This document shows, in pieces, positions 38,100 to 50,332 of a stretch of DNA of 64,000 nucleotides. The stretch's first letter is position 1. Each line of letters opens with the position of its first letter. The stretch spans positions 24,966,501-25,030,500 of the forward strand of contig OY747705.1 of assembly GCA_963556495.2 (NCBI GenBank). Reading direction: 5' to 3'. A program made the translations under genes and the position numbers. The notes beneath the pieces were generated by a model. The model saw only the letters and a list, made by a program, of their open reading frames with translations. It was not told the origin of the DNA and made no database searches. The stretch comes from Valencia hispanica. Taxonomy: Eukaryota > Chordata > Actinopteri > Cyprinodontiformes > Valenciidae.

Positions 38100-38510
38100 A
38101 GAATTGCTTCAGCAGGTAAAGAAAAAAAACTATAGAAAACCTGAACATAATAATCAAGAGTTTAACAGAGCGAAGCACCAAAATTCCTTTGACATAATCC
38201 AGAATAGAAGAACTACTAATCATGCACACACCTTATTCACTAGTGTTGACAAGCTGGCAAACTCCCCAGCACCTGACCCCCCTGAAATCTTAACCAACCA
38301 GTCCTACGATGACTTCACAGACTGAACTCAGAGGTTAAGGCAGACATGATGAGGCTTCACCTCTTGTAACATTGTTTTCTCCTGTGTCTCCAGAGTCATT
38401 TGTGAATCTATTTTATATAAAATTATTGACTGACAAGCTTTTCATAACTAAACTAAAATCCAAGACCTACTGCCTTGACCTGGTGCCCACAATACAAAAA
38501 ATGCCTTTAG
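38100..38510 (+). mobile_element. L2-type LINE fragment (pre-RT region)
   Basis: A frame at 38104-38325 reads HTLFTSVDKLANSPAPDPPE, the segment that in fish L2 proteins precedes the reverse transcriptase (compare [12 protein letters not shown] at about residue 405 of the intact copy). It ends abruptly and is followed by sequence from a first open frame, so it is probably a separate fragment joined to the next element. Confidence 0.5.
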
Positions 38511-38539
38511 CAGGGTTGGCCCAGAAAAATTACTTTCAA

Positions 38540-39296
38540 TAAGTCTAATGTGGATGCCTCAATATTAAGTGATTTACAAGCCCAAATCAGCTCTGGAGCC
38601 AGCAAGAAAAAACAGAAGAAATTCCTAGCCATAACAAAGGACAGCTCTCCATTTGGGAATATTACTGGAATCCCGCCTCTAAAAATAGATTTGCAGCCTA
38701 TGGTTCCGCGAATCACAATGCGGCCCCAAGCACCGGCCAAGGTCGCCAGGAGAAATCTAGCCACATGAAGCGGACACACAAGAAAGTAAGAAATATCCCA
38801 CCAAAAGTTCTAATGTTTCAGGATGGTACAATAAATGGCATGGAAAACTTTTGCACCAAGAACAACACTGCTGTTATCAGTTGCCCTCAAAATATATTGA
38901 GACACATAAAAAAAAAAAATCCTGACAATCATAAAACAACATCCGAAACTGGAAAAAATTGTTATTCACACAGTATCTATTGATATAGCTGTGAGAAATT
39001 TTGAAATTTTCTGACCTGCTGCAAAGGCTTGAGGGAGTTAACGTTCACATCTTGATCAGCGGACCAGTGCCTACAGGAAATTATGAAAGATTCCGCAGAC
39101 TTCGTGTGCTTAATAAATGGCTTAAAAACACCTGCACTGACAGCCAAAAAACATTCATTAATAACTTTAAGATATTATGTGTGGCAAAACATCTCTTCAG
39201 AGAGAATGAGCATTATCTGAACCAGACTCCCGACCTCAAACATGTTATCTATGCTATCTCAACCAAAAAGCCTGGGATGTTTCAAAATATTTGACA
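38540..39296 (+). pseudogene. LINE ORF1 remnant with SGNH/esterase-type domain
   Basis: A frame at 39001-39294 reads NVHILISGPVPTGNYERFRR, then LNKWLKNTC and KTFINNF...HLFRENEHYLNQ. This follows the C-terminal half of the esterase domain found in ORF1 of CR1/L2 elements, where 'SGP-P' and 'FIDNF...LFR-DGLHLN' are recurrent. The upstream half (38550-39000) is broken by stops. The catalytic Ser region at the domain start was not located. Confidence 0.6.
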
Positions 39297-39769
39297 AAGC
39301 TCACAAGGTCTCACTCTGAAGCACAGCCCACAGAGATGACCAGAAAAGAAGTCCTTCCTGCCTCTTCACCAGCACAAACAGCAACAAGCAGAGATGTCCT
39401 GCCTTCATCATTTTCATCTTCATCACCAAATGACTCACCAAATAAATCTGCCTTTAAAACTTTCTCTGATAGATGGAATGCTCAAATTAGAATTGGAACT
39501 CAACTAACAACAACACTTGGACTACACCAGGCCTCTGGGACTAATACCAGATGCATTTCCCCTCCACCACAACTGGTAATAACAGACATATGATATAGAA
39601 GGGAACCGGACATTTATTCTAGACCTATTGTCTCCCAGGATGCGTCTGGCCACCTTGAAAGTAGTATTCAGGTGCTTATAAGGAGGATAAAATTAAAACT
39701 AAAATGCTGTTGTAAAAAACCCCAAAAACAAATCTCTAATTAATCACCTAGCAGAAGGATCAGGTACCC

Positions 39770-42700
39770 ACCATCAAACCACTTAAACTAGCTTTATTAA
39801 ACATTAGGTCTTTGTCAGGGAAGTCATTTTTAATTAATGACTTAATCACTGAGCACAATCTACACACTTTATTTCTATCGGAAACCTGGTTAGACGTAAA
39901 TAATGAAACATCTACATTGATTGACTTTTCTAAGCGAGAGCAGGAAACACAGATGAGGTTTGTAGCTACCATTAGCTACCAATAGCTATCATTTTTCATA
40001 ACTCAATAAACTTTAAAATGTATTTCTGGGCACATTTGACTCTTTTGAGTATCTAGCTTTCCGGGTAAAGGACAATAACAGAGCTCTATTTTTTATCTTT
40101 ACATAAAACCCCCAAATTTAGTGCTAATTTCTTCAATGACTTTAGTGACCTTCCTTCTGTAATATGTATTGGCTATCACCAATTAATCATTGTGAGGGAT
40201 TTCAATGTTCATACTGACCATACCCCTAACCCCCAAAACAGACGAGTAAAAACATTAAGTGACACTCTTCATAACATCGACGTGACACACCATGTCAAAC
40301 AACCAACACACAATAGAGGACACACTCTGGACTCTGACCATTTCTCTGTTATCTTCGAAAGCACCATCTCTGAGGAACTATCTAGCAACAGTGAGACCAT
40401 TATAAAAGTGTTTTCTCTGGAACAGTTCAGCTGAAATGGTTAAACAAATTTATTCCCATCCACCAACTCAGTAAACAAGCTGGTAGATAATTTTCTCTCT
40501 AAAATTTCAGACATCATTGAACCCATTGCTCCAACTAAAGTGAAAGTAGTCTTGGGTAGAAAGACGTCTCTGTGAACAAGCGATCCACTGGTACGTTGTG
40601 AAAAAAAGGGATTGTCGACAAGATGAGAGAAAATGGCTTAAAACTTGACTCCAGGTTCACTGTAAGATCTACAAAGAGAGACTGAACAGATATCACTTAA
40701 CTTTAAAAGACGCAAGGGAATCATTCTTATCCGAAATTAATAACAGAAACATTAATAATTGCACAGACCTTATTTGCAACAGTTGAGAGTCTAACTAATG
40801 CTCCCGTGACAGTGGCCCCATAACAACACTCCACCAGAGTTTGCAATGAATTTGCAAACTTTTTTAGTAAAAAGATTCGGAAAATTAGAGGGCCAATCTG
40901 TACATCAGTACCAAACACATTAACAATGTTATCCCCACTCAATACCAATCCGGAGAAAATATCTGAATTCCATAAACTAAACCAAAAAAACGTTGAACAA
41001 ATCATTAACCAATTAAGCTCCTCCTCCTGCTCTCTCATCATCTTACCCCCAGTTTTTCTTAAGACATTTTTCTTTGTCTTTGGGCCTGATCTGATTCAAA
41101 TAGTAAACTCATCCCTCTTGTCAGGTGTCTTCCCCCAGGCTTTAAAAACAGCAGTTATAAAACTACTGCTAAAGAAATTAGGACATGTTAATGCAGAACT
41201 ACTGGCCAATCTTCCATTCATCAATAAGATTAATTAAAAAGCTTGTTCCAACAGTAGCTTCCTAACAATGACCAACCGTTTTGATGTTTTTCAATCTGGT
41301 TTCCGTCCTCACCAAAGCACCGAGACTGCCCTCGTCAAAGTTTTCAATAGCATCCACATAAATACGGACTGCTGTCCGTAATGCTGGTACTGTTGGACCT
41401 CAGTTCTGCATTTCACACTGTTAACCACGACATACTAATAAAGCGACTAAAAAGCTGGGTCAGATTCTCTGGTACAGTACTTGGCTGGTTTGAGTCTTAC
41501 CTAAAGAACCCAACTAAATGCTAAGCAAATGCATTAAGCAAATCAATGGATGGATGTGCCATAATTCTCTCCAGCTGAATAGAAACAAAACTGAAGTAAT
41601 TATTTTTGGACCTAAGGAGGAACAATCAAGAGTCAGCACACAGCTTCAGTTAATACAGCTAGAAACTACTGATCAGGCCTGAAATCTAGGTGTTGTGATG
41701 GACTCAGACCTGAACCTACAGGGTCACATAAAGGCAATCATAAGGTCAGCCTTCTATCATCTGAAGAACATTTCTAAGATTAAAGGACTGATGTCACAAC
41801 AGGACTTAGAAAAACTCATCCATGCATTTATCTTTAGTCGGATTGATTACTGCAATAGTGTCTTCACAGGTATGCCTAAAACGTTAATCAGACAGCTGCA
41901 GCTCCTCATGTCCTCAATAGAACTAGAAAAGTAGAGCACATCACCCCGGTTCTTAAGTCATTACAATGTTTCCAGTAGCTCAGAACGGTCTTCAAAGTGC
42001 TTTCACTAGCTTATAAATCCTTGAATGGCTCAGCAACAATGTATGTTGAAGATTTGCCGTCACTATACCAGTAGTTCCCCAACTATTTTTGCTTGGCCTC
42101 CCTTTGGTTTGTAAGAAAATGTTCAACCCCCCCCAGTGTAATTATTACTTTGTTTACATTTTAATGCCTGTCTGTGCACAATTGGTTTAAAACATAAAGA
42201 ACTCTGAGAGGGAAAAAAACACAAATGTAAAGGTTATTTGCAAAACTGAGGTCTTCAATCATTGCCACTTTTCAGTACCTGGTTGAGCCTGCTGTGATGT
42301 CATTTTATCGGCCAGGTGGAGGTGTGAACTGACTTTGGTTCATTGAACATTGCATTCAGAAATATGCCACTATATGAAAGTTACTTTATAAACTTGTTTC
42401 AGTAAAACCTGTGGCCAAGATCACTGCCCTCTTCTTTCAAAAAGATACGAATATCATCTCACAGTTTAAAGACCCTGGACAGCATCTTCCCACATGACAG
42501 TTATGGGGACTTGCTGTGAAACAGAACGGCTGTCTGTCTGAGCTAATTTTCTCGCACAGTACCGCAAAAGTTGGGGCTTTGACAGGTTGTTTTTCGATGT
42601 AGTTTTCCAGCCATAGTCGTTGCCCAATATGTGCAGATCTCTACAAAGTCTTTATATGTCTGTTGACATCTCATAAATGTGCCTGCTGATGGTATTATTG

Positions 42701-43310
42701 GACAGAGGAATAACCCATAGTTTGCTGGCCTCTGTTATAAATCATAGATGGAACCCTGTCCATAGTGCAGGGAAGTATATAATCTTCTGCAGTTGTGTGA
42801 GGTTTTTCACACTGTTCCACTATGTTCAAATCTCCATATTAGCTCAGTTGAGTAATTGCAAGTGTTTGGTGTGATAAAACCAAAGGTAAGATATGCGTCG
42901 TTATATTTACTACTCTTTGGACTGGATGGAAGTTGGTTTAGAAACTTATTTGGCAATGTTCTATCTTCTGCTTTGCGTTTATGTAGGAGCCTCGTCAAAA
43001 ACCTGTCCGTTATATTAGCATTTAATTTGTATCCATTCATCCCCCCCCAACCAACACACACTTTGGGAACAACTGCACTATACCAACCCCCCAGAACTTT
43101 CAGGTCCTCTAATTCCAGTCTACCCAGCTTCCCTGGAATCAGAAACAAACATGGAGAAGCAGCTTTCAGTTTCTATGCTCTTCTTATGTGGAACAAACTT
43201 CCAAGCCCCTGCAAAGCTGCTGAAACAGCCTTTATATAAAGGCTAAAAATCCAGCTGTTTAGAGCTGCCTTTGATGAATTAATAACAGCTGGGATGTCAT
43301 AGAAACAGCT
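39770..43310 (+). pseudogene. LINE ORF2 remnant (endonuclease and reverse transcriptase)
   Basis: Pieces in order: [20 protein letters not shown] and LSETWL near 39790-39895; DFNVHTDH near 40198; SDHFSVIFE near 40337; then pre-RT sequence at 40926-41237; [18 protein letters not shown] near 41290; [12 protein letters not shown] near 41580; NLGVVMDSDLNLQGHI at 41686-41733; IDYCNSVFTG near 41840; and, after the hAT insertion, LLMWNKLPSPCKAAET. Frameshifts and stops are numerous, and the YADD part is deleted between about 41510 and 41540. Confidence 0.75.
42069..43075. mobile_element. hAT non-autonomous element with perfect 8-bp target duplication
   Basis: It is bounded by CACTATAC at 42061-42068 and 43076-43083. 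Ends: CAGTAGTTCCCCAACT and, read inward from the right, CAGTTGTTCCCAAAG. Both fit the hAT 'CAG-GGTTCCCAA' pattern. No transposase frame. It splits a LINE frame so that ...DLPSLY resumes as LYQPPRTF on the other side. Confidence 0.88.
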
Positions 43311-44024
43311 TGTTTTAATGGTCTTTATGTTTCTGACGTTGCGTTTCTGATTTTATTGTTTAATTGCTTTCATTTTATCCCTGAATCATGCAAAGCACCT
43401 TGAATTGCCTTGTTGCTCAAAATGTGCTATACAAATACATTTGCCTTGCCTATAGGGGTACCATTAATACTAGGTCAGTGCATTATAGCTACTTATTAGT
43501 CTTAGCTACTTAGTAGTTTTAAATTGTCCCCTGCAAATTGCTGGGGTTTTTACTGTGTTATTTAGTTGATGTGGTTTTAGTTTTTGAATCTAATTTTGTT
43601 CCTTTGTAATTACACCATTTCACCAGCAGGTGCCCCTGTCGTACAAGACACCTTGTCTATCCTGCCATACTCTCCTCTCAGCCCCATGACACGTCCATGC
43701 ATCGTCTTCCCTCCCTTGCAATGACTAAGCCGGTTATCTCTCCCAGACACTTTTTGATCTCCCACAGCATTTATTAACCTCCATGTTGGTCTGCTTGCTC
43801 CACAGAACTCAAATTCTTCCCCTGGTTTTTGTGTAAATTATTCCTTTCTGCAGCTTTACCCTCAGTTAACCAAAAGTCCCTGCATTGCTGCTCATGTCTT
43901 CTGGCTCCTTGTAAAAATGTTGTCATGGAAGCTCATATTTAGGTGATATCCATATTTGTTAAAAGAATAAGGGGGAAAATATACAGAACCAAGAAGAATA
44001 ACAAACTGACTCTATGCTCCTCAG

Positions 44025-44178
44025 AACCGCATGCACGAGAGTCTGGCTCTGTTCTACACTACCATCCATTCTGCCTGGTTCCACAATACCTCCATCATCC
44101 TCTTCCTCAACAAGACTGATATCCTGGAAGACAAGATCCGGACATCAGATCTGAACAAATATTTTCCCAGTTTTACAG
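44025..44178 (+). CDS. gna15: gna15 coding exon 6 of 7
   Basis: Residues 251-301 plus one base. It contains the guanine-specificity motif ILFLNKTD (NKTD at 279-282; most Gq-class proteins have NKKD, but the third position is variable across GTPases) and the DILEDKI...YFPSF segment. Exactly 154 nt. Acceptor GCTCCTCAG, donor ACAG|GTTAGT. Confidence 0.95.
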
Positions 44179-44347
44179 GTTAGTTGTTCTAGGATGTGCT
44201 TCTAGTTTTCATCTATTGTGAAAAATAGTGTTGAGTTTACAGAGATAATTGTTTGTTAATGAATAAAAAAAGATTTAGTTGGGTTTTCACTAAAAGAGAC
44301 AGAAGTTGAGAAGCTTCTTTGTTTTTACTCAAATGCTTAAACAGTTG

Positions 44348-44349
<2 letters not shown>

Positions 44350-44391
<42 letters not shown>
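44350..44391. repeat. (TG)n microsatellite
   Basis: About 21 TG units directly before copy 2 of the short element. Confidence 0.95.
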
Positions 44392-44393
<2 letters not shown>

Positions 44394-44397
44394 ATGT

Positions 44398-45070
<673 letters not shown>

Positions 45071-45427
45071 TGCGTGTGTGTGTGTGTAGGTGTGTGTGTG
45101 TGACTTGTGTAGGTGTGTGTGTGTGACTTGTGTAGGTGTGTGTGTGTTTAAGCAAAATTTTCCCTACAAACGTTCGAACATCCAAAGCAGAAATTGCACC
45201 AATGTTGAGTCAGAGTCAGGTTATCAGTCAATTCCAGTATCATCAGCGAGCACAGTGGCAGCTGTTTATTCTCATCACAGAGCTGACAGGACCACTGGAG
45301 TGACATGAGGACTGTGACATTGTTTGTCCTGTGGTCAATTTCCCTTTGACTTATAACCGTCTTACAATGTTCTGCAGAAATAATGAATTATTCAGCAAAA
45401 GTACCGACAAAATGATTTCAGCCCCAC

Positions 45428-46375
45428 TGTGACTCCTCCTCCTTTCTTTCTTTGTTTTTTTCATAATTATCTTTCCTCCTCCCTTTCTCTGCTTCTCCTT
45501 ATTTTTTCTCCCTATCCTCCTTGTTTTCTAACATTTTTTCTTTTTTCCTATTTTTCTATCTTTATCCTTTACTTCTGTTCAAATGTTATTTCCGTCCTTT
45601 CCACGTTTCCATCCTTCCCTTCTACTTTCTGTTTATTCTTTCTTGTTTCTGTCCATTCATTTTTCTGTCCTCTTTCATTCTTTCCTGCCTACTTTATTCC
45701 TTCTAATGCTTCCTTCTTTCTTCCATTTTCTCCCTTTCTTCATTCTTTACTTCTTTGAATGCTTATCTGTTCTCTTCCTTTTCTCCTTACGTTCTTTATT
45801 TTTCCTAATTAACTTCATTGCTTCTATTTTCTCTTCTTCCTTGCTTCATTCCTTCCTACATTCATTGTTTGTCTTTCCTTCCTATTTTCTCTCTATCATC
45901 TTTCCTCCCTTATTTTCTTCCATTTTTATATCATCCCCCCAGCTTCCTTTTTGACCCACTATCTTCTTGTACCTTTTTCCTCTATCCTTTCTTTATACTT
46001 TATGTATTGCCTTTCATTTCTTTTTTTAATCCTTCCTTCGATCATTGCTATTTTGCTTCTCTCCTTACGTTTCTACTTTTCTCCCTTCTTTCCTACTTCC
46101 TTATTTGTTCTTTCCCTTCTTGCTTGCATACTTAAGTTTTTTTACGTTCGCCTTTGCTTTTATCTTTCTGCCATACTTCTTTACTTCATTTTTAGTAATT
46201 GTGTTACTTTTTCGCCTCTTCCTCCTTACTGCCTTCCATTCCTACGTTCTCTCCTTCTTCTGCTCTATCTTCTACTTCTCTTTCCTTATGTCCTGCCTTT
46301 CTTTTGGATTTTCTTCCTTCTGGATTTTCTTCCTTCCTTGATTCTTTTTGTCCTTCCTTCTGCCCTTCATCCTCA
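45428..46375 (+). repeat. Pyrimidine-rich tract of about 0.95 kb
   Basis: The plus strand, which is also the gna15 sense strand, is overwhelmingly T and C, built from degenerate TTCC, TTTCT and CCTT units with few purines. The Phe/Ser/Leu-rich open frames across it result from composition. It is probably an expanded and decayed simple repeat. Confidence 0.85.
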
Positions 46376-47635
46376 GCAATAAATGATTGCCTTCAGGTGT
46401 TCTTGATGAGCTTACCTTCAGTTCTGCTTGTGTAAAAAGGCTGCATAGTGTCTCATCGCACTCCCCACAACTCCATCACCTCCACCCTCTCTCCCTGTTT
46501 CCCTTGGCAACTACCGACAGGTACTTTGTTCCCTGCGAACCCTGCACCACCTGAACACCCCCCTTCAGGTGTACTGTATGTATTAGCTGTGTGTTTGTGT
46601 GTCAGTTGGCTTAGGGCTAGGCGTAGTGGCTGTGAACGAACACTTGTGTGTATCTGCAGTGCACCCACTGTGTTTTACCGGCAGCATTAGCACAGTAAAA
46701 CAATGACTCATACAGGGTCAAGCTTCTTGATGTCAATTTAACCTTAATGACGACTCCGAGCAGCTCCTACCACTGGCTGCTGTTTGCTGCTAATGCTGTT
46801 GTGTTCCTGTTTGGAGACTGTGTGGCCCTTATTACTGCTGCTGAAACTGCATTTGAAAGCACTGCTGTTAAGTAGTCTCGATCTACAATGCTGTTCTCCA
46901 ACAGCGGGAAACTAGATTTCTCTTGATCTAAAGAAATTACAAACAATATAATAGCAGTATTTAATTCAACCTCTAGTTACCAGGTTTTAGGTATGAGTTT
47001 TGTTTCTTTACATGCTTTATTTGGACTCTAATTAACTTGACTGCACCTAGCATGTGTTTGAATAGAGCCTTAGAATCTGACCCAAAACATTTTACTACAA
47101 AATTACAAGACAAATGCATTTAAAACGAACAAATAATCATTTTATTCATTATATTTTCAATCCTTGACTTTGAGCACTACAGAACATTGTGCAGCAGCTG
47201 CTGAAAATATAAAAGTATGAGTTAACAAGTTAAGGACAAAAGAATAACTGTCACACCTGAAAAACAATCAAAAGCAAATTAACATGATCTGAAATTCATG
47301 TCTTTAAGAAACAAAGAAAAAAAAATCAGGCAAAACCTGAAATCCTTTGTTGATCATCTACTGCAAGCCAGAATTTCCGCAAATAGCCCGTTTGAAATCA
47401 CATTGGTGTCGAGTTAAATACCTTAAAGCAGTAATTTACAAAGTTGGCAACAGGACATGGCTTTGGGTTGTGAATCAACAGTGTTAAATCTTAAGGTACT
47501 TGTGAAAAATGAAACTAACTTCTCTTTTTCCTTCCTCCTTGGCTTGATAGCTGTCCTGGGTTTGTTTTGCTCAGGCGGGGGTTCAGGGGTCAGCCATTGG
47601 TTTTCTGTGTTCTGATTCTTTGGGCGAGGAATTCA

Positions 47636-47885
47636 ATTCAGGACTAGACAGAGATAAATACCAAAGATGAACAAGGACTAACTATGAACCGAAGTAAATA
47701 AAAGACGAAAAACCTAACCTAAGAGCACCTGAGGGTAAAAGAGGGTGAGAAAATGTGGTGGAAGGAAAACTCAAACACATAAAACACCAAGAAATAAACT
47801 AAAATGTTAATGTAAACTGAATCAGGAAATTAAATATCTAAAACTCAAAACCCAAACACCTAAGGAACCTAACATGCACAGTATA
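47636..47885 (+). repeat. Purine-rich dispersed repeat, second family, copy 1
   Basis: AATGTAAACTGAATCAGGAA and AACTCAAAACCCAAACACCT also occur, slightly changed, near 55880-55940. No coding remnant. Confidence 0.5.
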
Positions 47886-48883
47886 TCACAAACATATTAT
47901 TGTTGCACTTTAAGCAATATGCATATCAGAAAGTAATACCTGGACTGCAGTAAATTATAGGTAATTATTTAAGTACCATGAATTCAGGCTTTTAGTGGCT
48001 GTAATATAGTTGTTGATTCTTGTGCAGGAAATTGTTTTGTTGGGGTTTGATGTTCAGATATCCATCAAAACAGGAAGAAAAGTCAGCGGTCTTAAAGGGC
48101 ACAGTCGGACAACATCAGTGGCATTAAACTCCATAGCTGGTTTTCCAGAGCTTTGTATTTTCTTTTATTTTGTAACAGTATTAGGGATTCACGTGCTCAC
48201 CAGTGGCAGGGTGGTTAACAGACCGCAAATGCAGTTAATTGTCAGCACATCATGGCCCAACCTGTCTCATGTCTCTGTCCCCTCCAACCACCCCTTCTCA
48301 CCCCATTACTCAACACTTTTAAAATTAAAGGTGAAACCATGCTACTCAGTGAAGGGCCCTCACTCACTCCATATACACGCATAGATATCTACCAACTAAC
48401 TCCCCCAGAAATTTACATAACACATCCAAAATGACTAAATGAAATATTTAACATTACAGTAAATGAAACTTCCTAAACAAAACAAACTAATATACCCATT
48501 ACCTTCCACCCCTCTCTTCTCAAACTCCTTGGTCTGCCTTAACCAGATAATCAGGCAATCAAACTCAGCTTGGGTCCTTAGACTGCCCTCATGTGTGCAT
48601 TCCATGAAGCCACGCCCAGCCAGACCTCAGAGAGAGAGAGAGAGAGATGTTAGTGAATTCTCAAAAACACAACCAACACCCCCAATACAAAATAACTGAA
48701 TGCATCCTTCTTCCCACCTTAGTAAGGGGGTGGTTACATGGAACCCTCGCATGTTTAATGAAGCATAAAATGTTTTATTGTCATGTTTGTAGCATTAAAA
48801 GACCCAAATGCAGCAAATAAAATAAGAATGATTTAATTGGAATAAAAAACAAGGAACAAGAACTTAAAAAAACTAAAGAGTAC

Positions 48884-49616
48884 TAGTGATGTTACGATGT
48901 GTGCCGAGGCTGCAAAGCGCGAGAGAGATAAGTGAGAGGATGGAGCCAGCTAGGAAGAGGGGGATTTCCCCTGTGTGGGAGCCAAATCTTAGCAGGCTGG
49001 AGAAACCCCCCTGAAGTAGTGGGAAAAGCAAAAATTACTGTACTCCAATTCATTTAGTCTAGCACTTGTGTTTTTATGTACGTCGGCAACTTCTGTGTGT
49101 TGTGAAAGAGTGTTTTGGAAGGCTGGTGAGATGGTGTCAAGAAAAAGGAATCACTTAAAACCTAAAACTGTTGAGACACTGCTATTTTTGAATAAAAATG
49201 TATTTGCCCTGTTTTGTTATGATTTACACAATCATTTTCAGTGCCCTCTGCCTGCTTAAGACCATGCCTTTTGCCTCAAGTGACAGAAAAACATTATTAC
49301 ACAACCTGCCATAACATATGATACTACCGTTTGGGGATAATTTACAGACAGAAAACATTCATTTTATTAGTCACATTTGTAATATTTTATGTAGAGATAT
49401 TATTTTTTTGGAACTCAGTCATTCCCAAGAACCATAGCAGTCTTACAACTTTAATGCATCACACATTAAGTGGCTAAGAGCTACAGCTGCCTGTGATTAT
49501 GTACCTGGCCAGTAGGGGGGTTTGTGTTCACATGAAGCTCCGTGAGCAGAACCCTTTCTTGAACCGATTGGCTCAAGTGGTTCAGTGCCTAATTGGGCTT
49601 CATCTCACCATCACTA
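48884..49616 (+). mobile_element. hAT element with perfect 8-bp target duplication
   Basis: AAGAGTAC at 48876-48883 is repeated at 49617-49624. Ends: TAGTGATGTTACGATG and, inward from the right, TAGTGATGGTGAGATG. It contains only the C-terminal part of a hAT transposase, so it is a deletion derivative. Confidence 0.88.
49056..49259 (+). pseudogene. hAT transposase dimerisation-domain remnant
   Basis: The frame reads FLCTSATSVCCERVFWKAGE, then MVSRKRNHLKPKTVETLLFL. This is the conserved C-terminal dimerisation region of hAT transposases, usually 'PATSVPSERVFS-AG...R-L-P--V----FL--N'. The upstream catalytic domain is absent. Pro-Ser before ERVF is replaced by Cys-Cys. Confidence 0.8.
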
Positions 49617-50332
49617 AAGAGTACCATAAAATGCAGCGACGGGGAAAACAGGAACTGGACAGGAACGTTTGACGACAAACCAGCGAGTAGTGACTGACGG
49701 AGAAGGGCTTAAATATACTGAGGAGAAGTGGAAAGTGACAGGGAGAAGACCAGGGACTAATTAGCAGTTGCAGGTGAGAGGGAAAGCACAGGTGGAATCA
49801 ATCAGCAGCTAGGGCAGAGGGGAGGAATGGCAAGGAGGAAACCAAGAGAAACAAGGAAATACAAGACAGAAGAAATCCTAAATAAGTACACTGGTGAATG
49901 AGGAAGAGGAACAGGACAGAAGGGAATAAATACTGAAAGGAGAGGGAAATAAGAAAACCATCCTAATAAAAGTGAAGTTAAACAGAACTAAAGGGAAAAT
50001 AATGAAATAAAGAAAAGCACTAACTAAGACTCAAACACCTAACATCATGACATTTAGAAGGTAAAGAGGTGATAAAATGGGAAACTATTAGTGCTTTATA
50101 GCCAACAGAGTAGACTTTGACAAGAAACCAAATTTTTTAATACAATGTTGAGATGGAAATGATGGATGAAATCTGTTTCCCATTAGCTGGGTAGCTTTCT
50201 TATTATCCAGGGTCTAAATTTGCTATAACCCCAAAGCAGAAAGACATGAAAGAGAGAATTGAAGAGATAAAAGATTACCTACAAGTGGATAAAAGAAATA
50301 TATTGTTTGCTAGTGTTTTTGTGTTCTTGTAG

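Larger units (their letters stand above)
38511..43449 (+). mobile_element. Long decayed L2-clade LINE, split by a hAT insertion
   Basis: Order: a first-frame esterase region, endonuclease pieces, reverse-transcriptase pieces, C-terminal piece, and a 3' end reading GCACCTTGAATTGCCTTG then ATGTGCTATACAAATACA. A 1007-bp hAT element interrupts the C-terminal part at 42069-43075. It retains more of its 5' half than the intact copy at 10.6 kb, showing that this clade had an upstream frame. Confidence 0.8.
36431..44024 (+). other. gna15: gna15 intron 5
   Basis: A 7.6-kb intron occupied by a hAT element, a Tc1 relic and a long decayed L2 LINE that itself contains a hAT insertion. Confidence 0.88.
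48780..50053 (+). repeat. Purine-rich dispersed repeat, copy B, split by a hAT insertion
   Basis: It shares ordered blocks with 19605-20165. Ends TGTCATGTTTG and CATCATGACA are short inverted repeats. A 733-bp hAT element (48884-49616) interrupts it. Confidence 0.7.

Noticed and set aside
45429..46435. Series of Phe/Ser/Leu-rich membrane-protein-like frames
   Set aside because: They arise from the pyrimidine-rich composition; all three forward frames are open in turn and none has a motif or splice context.
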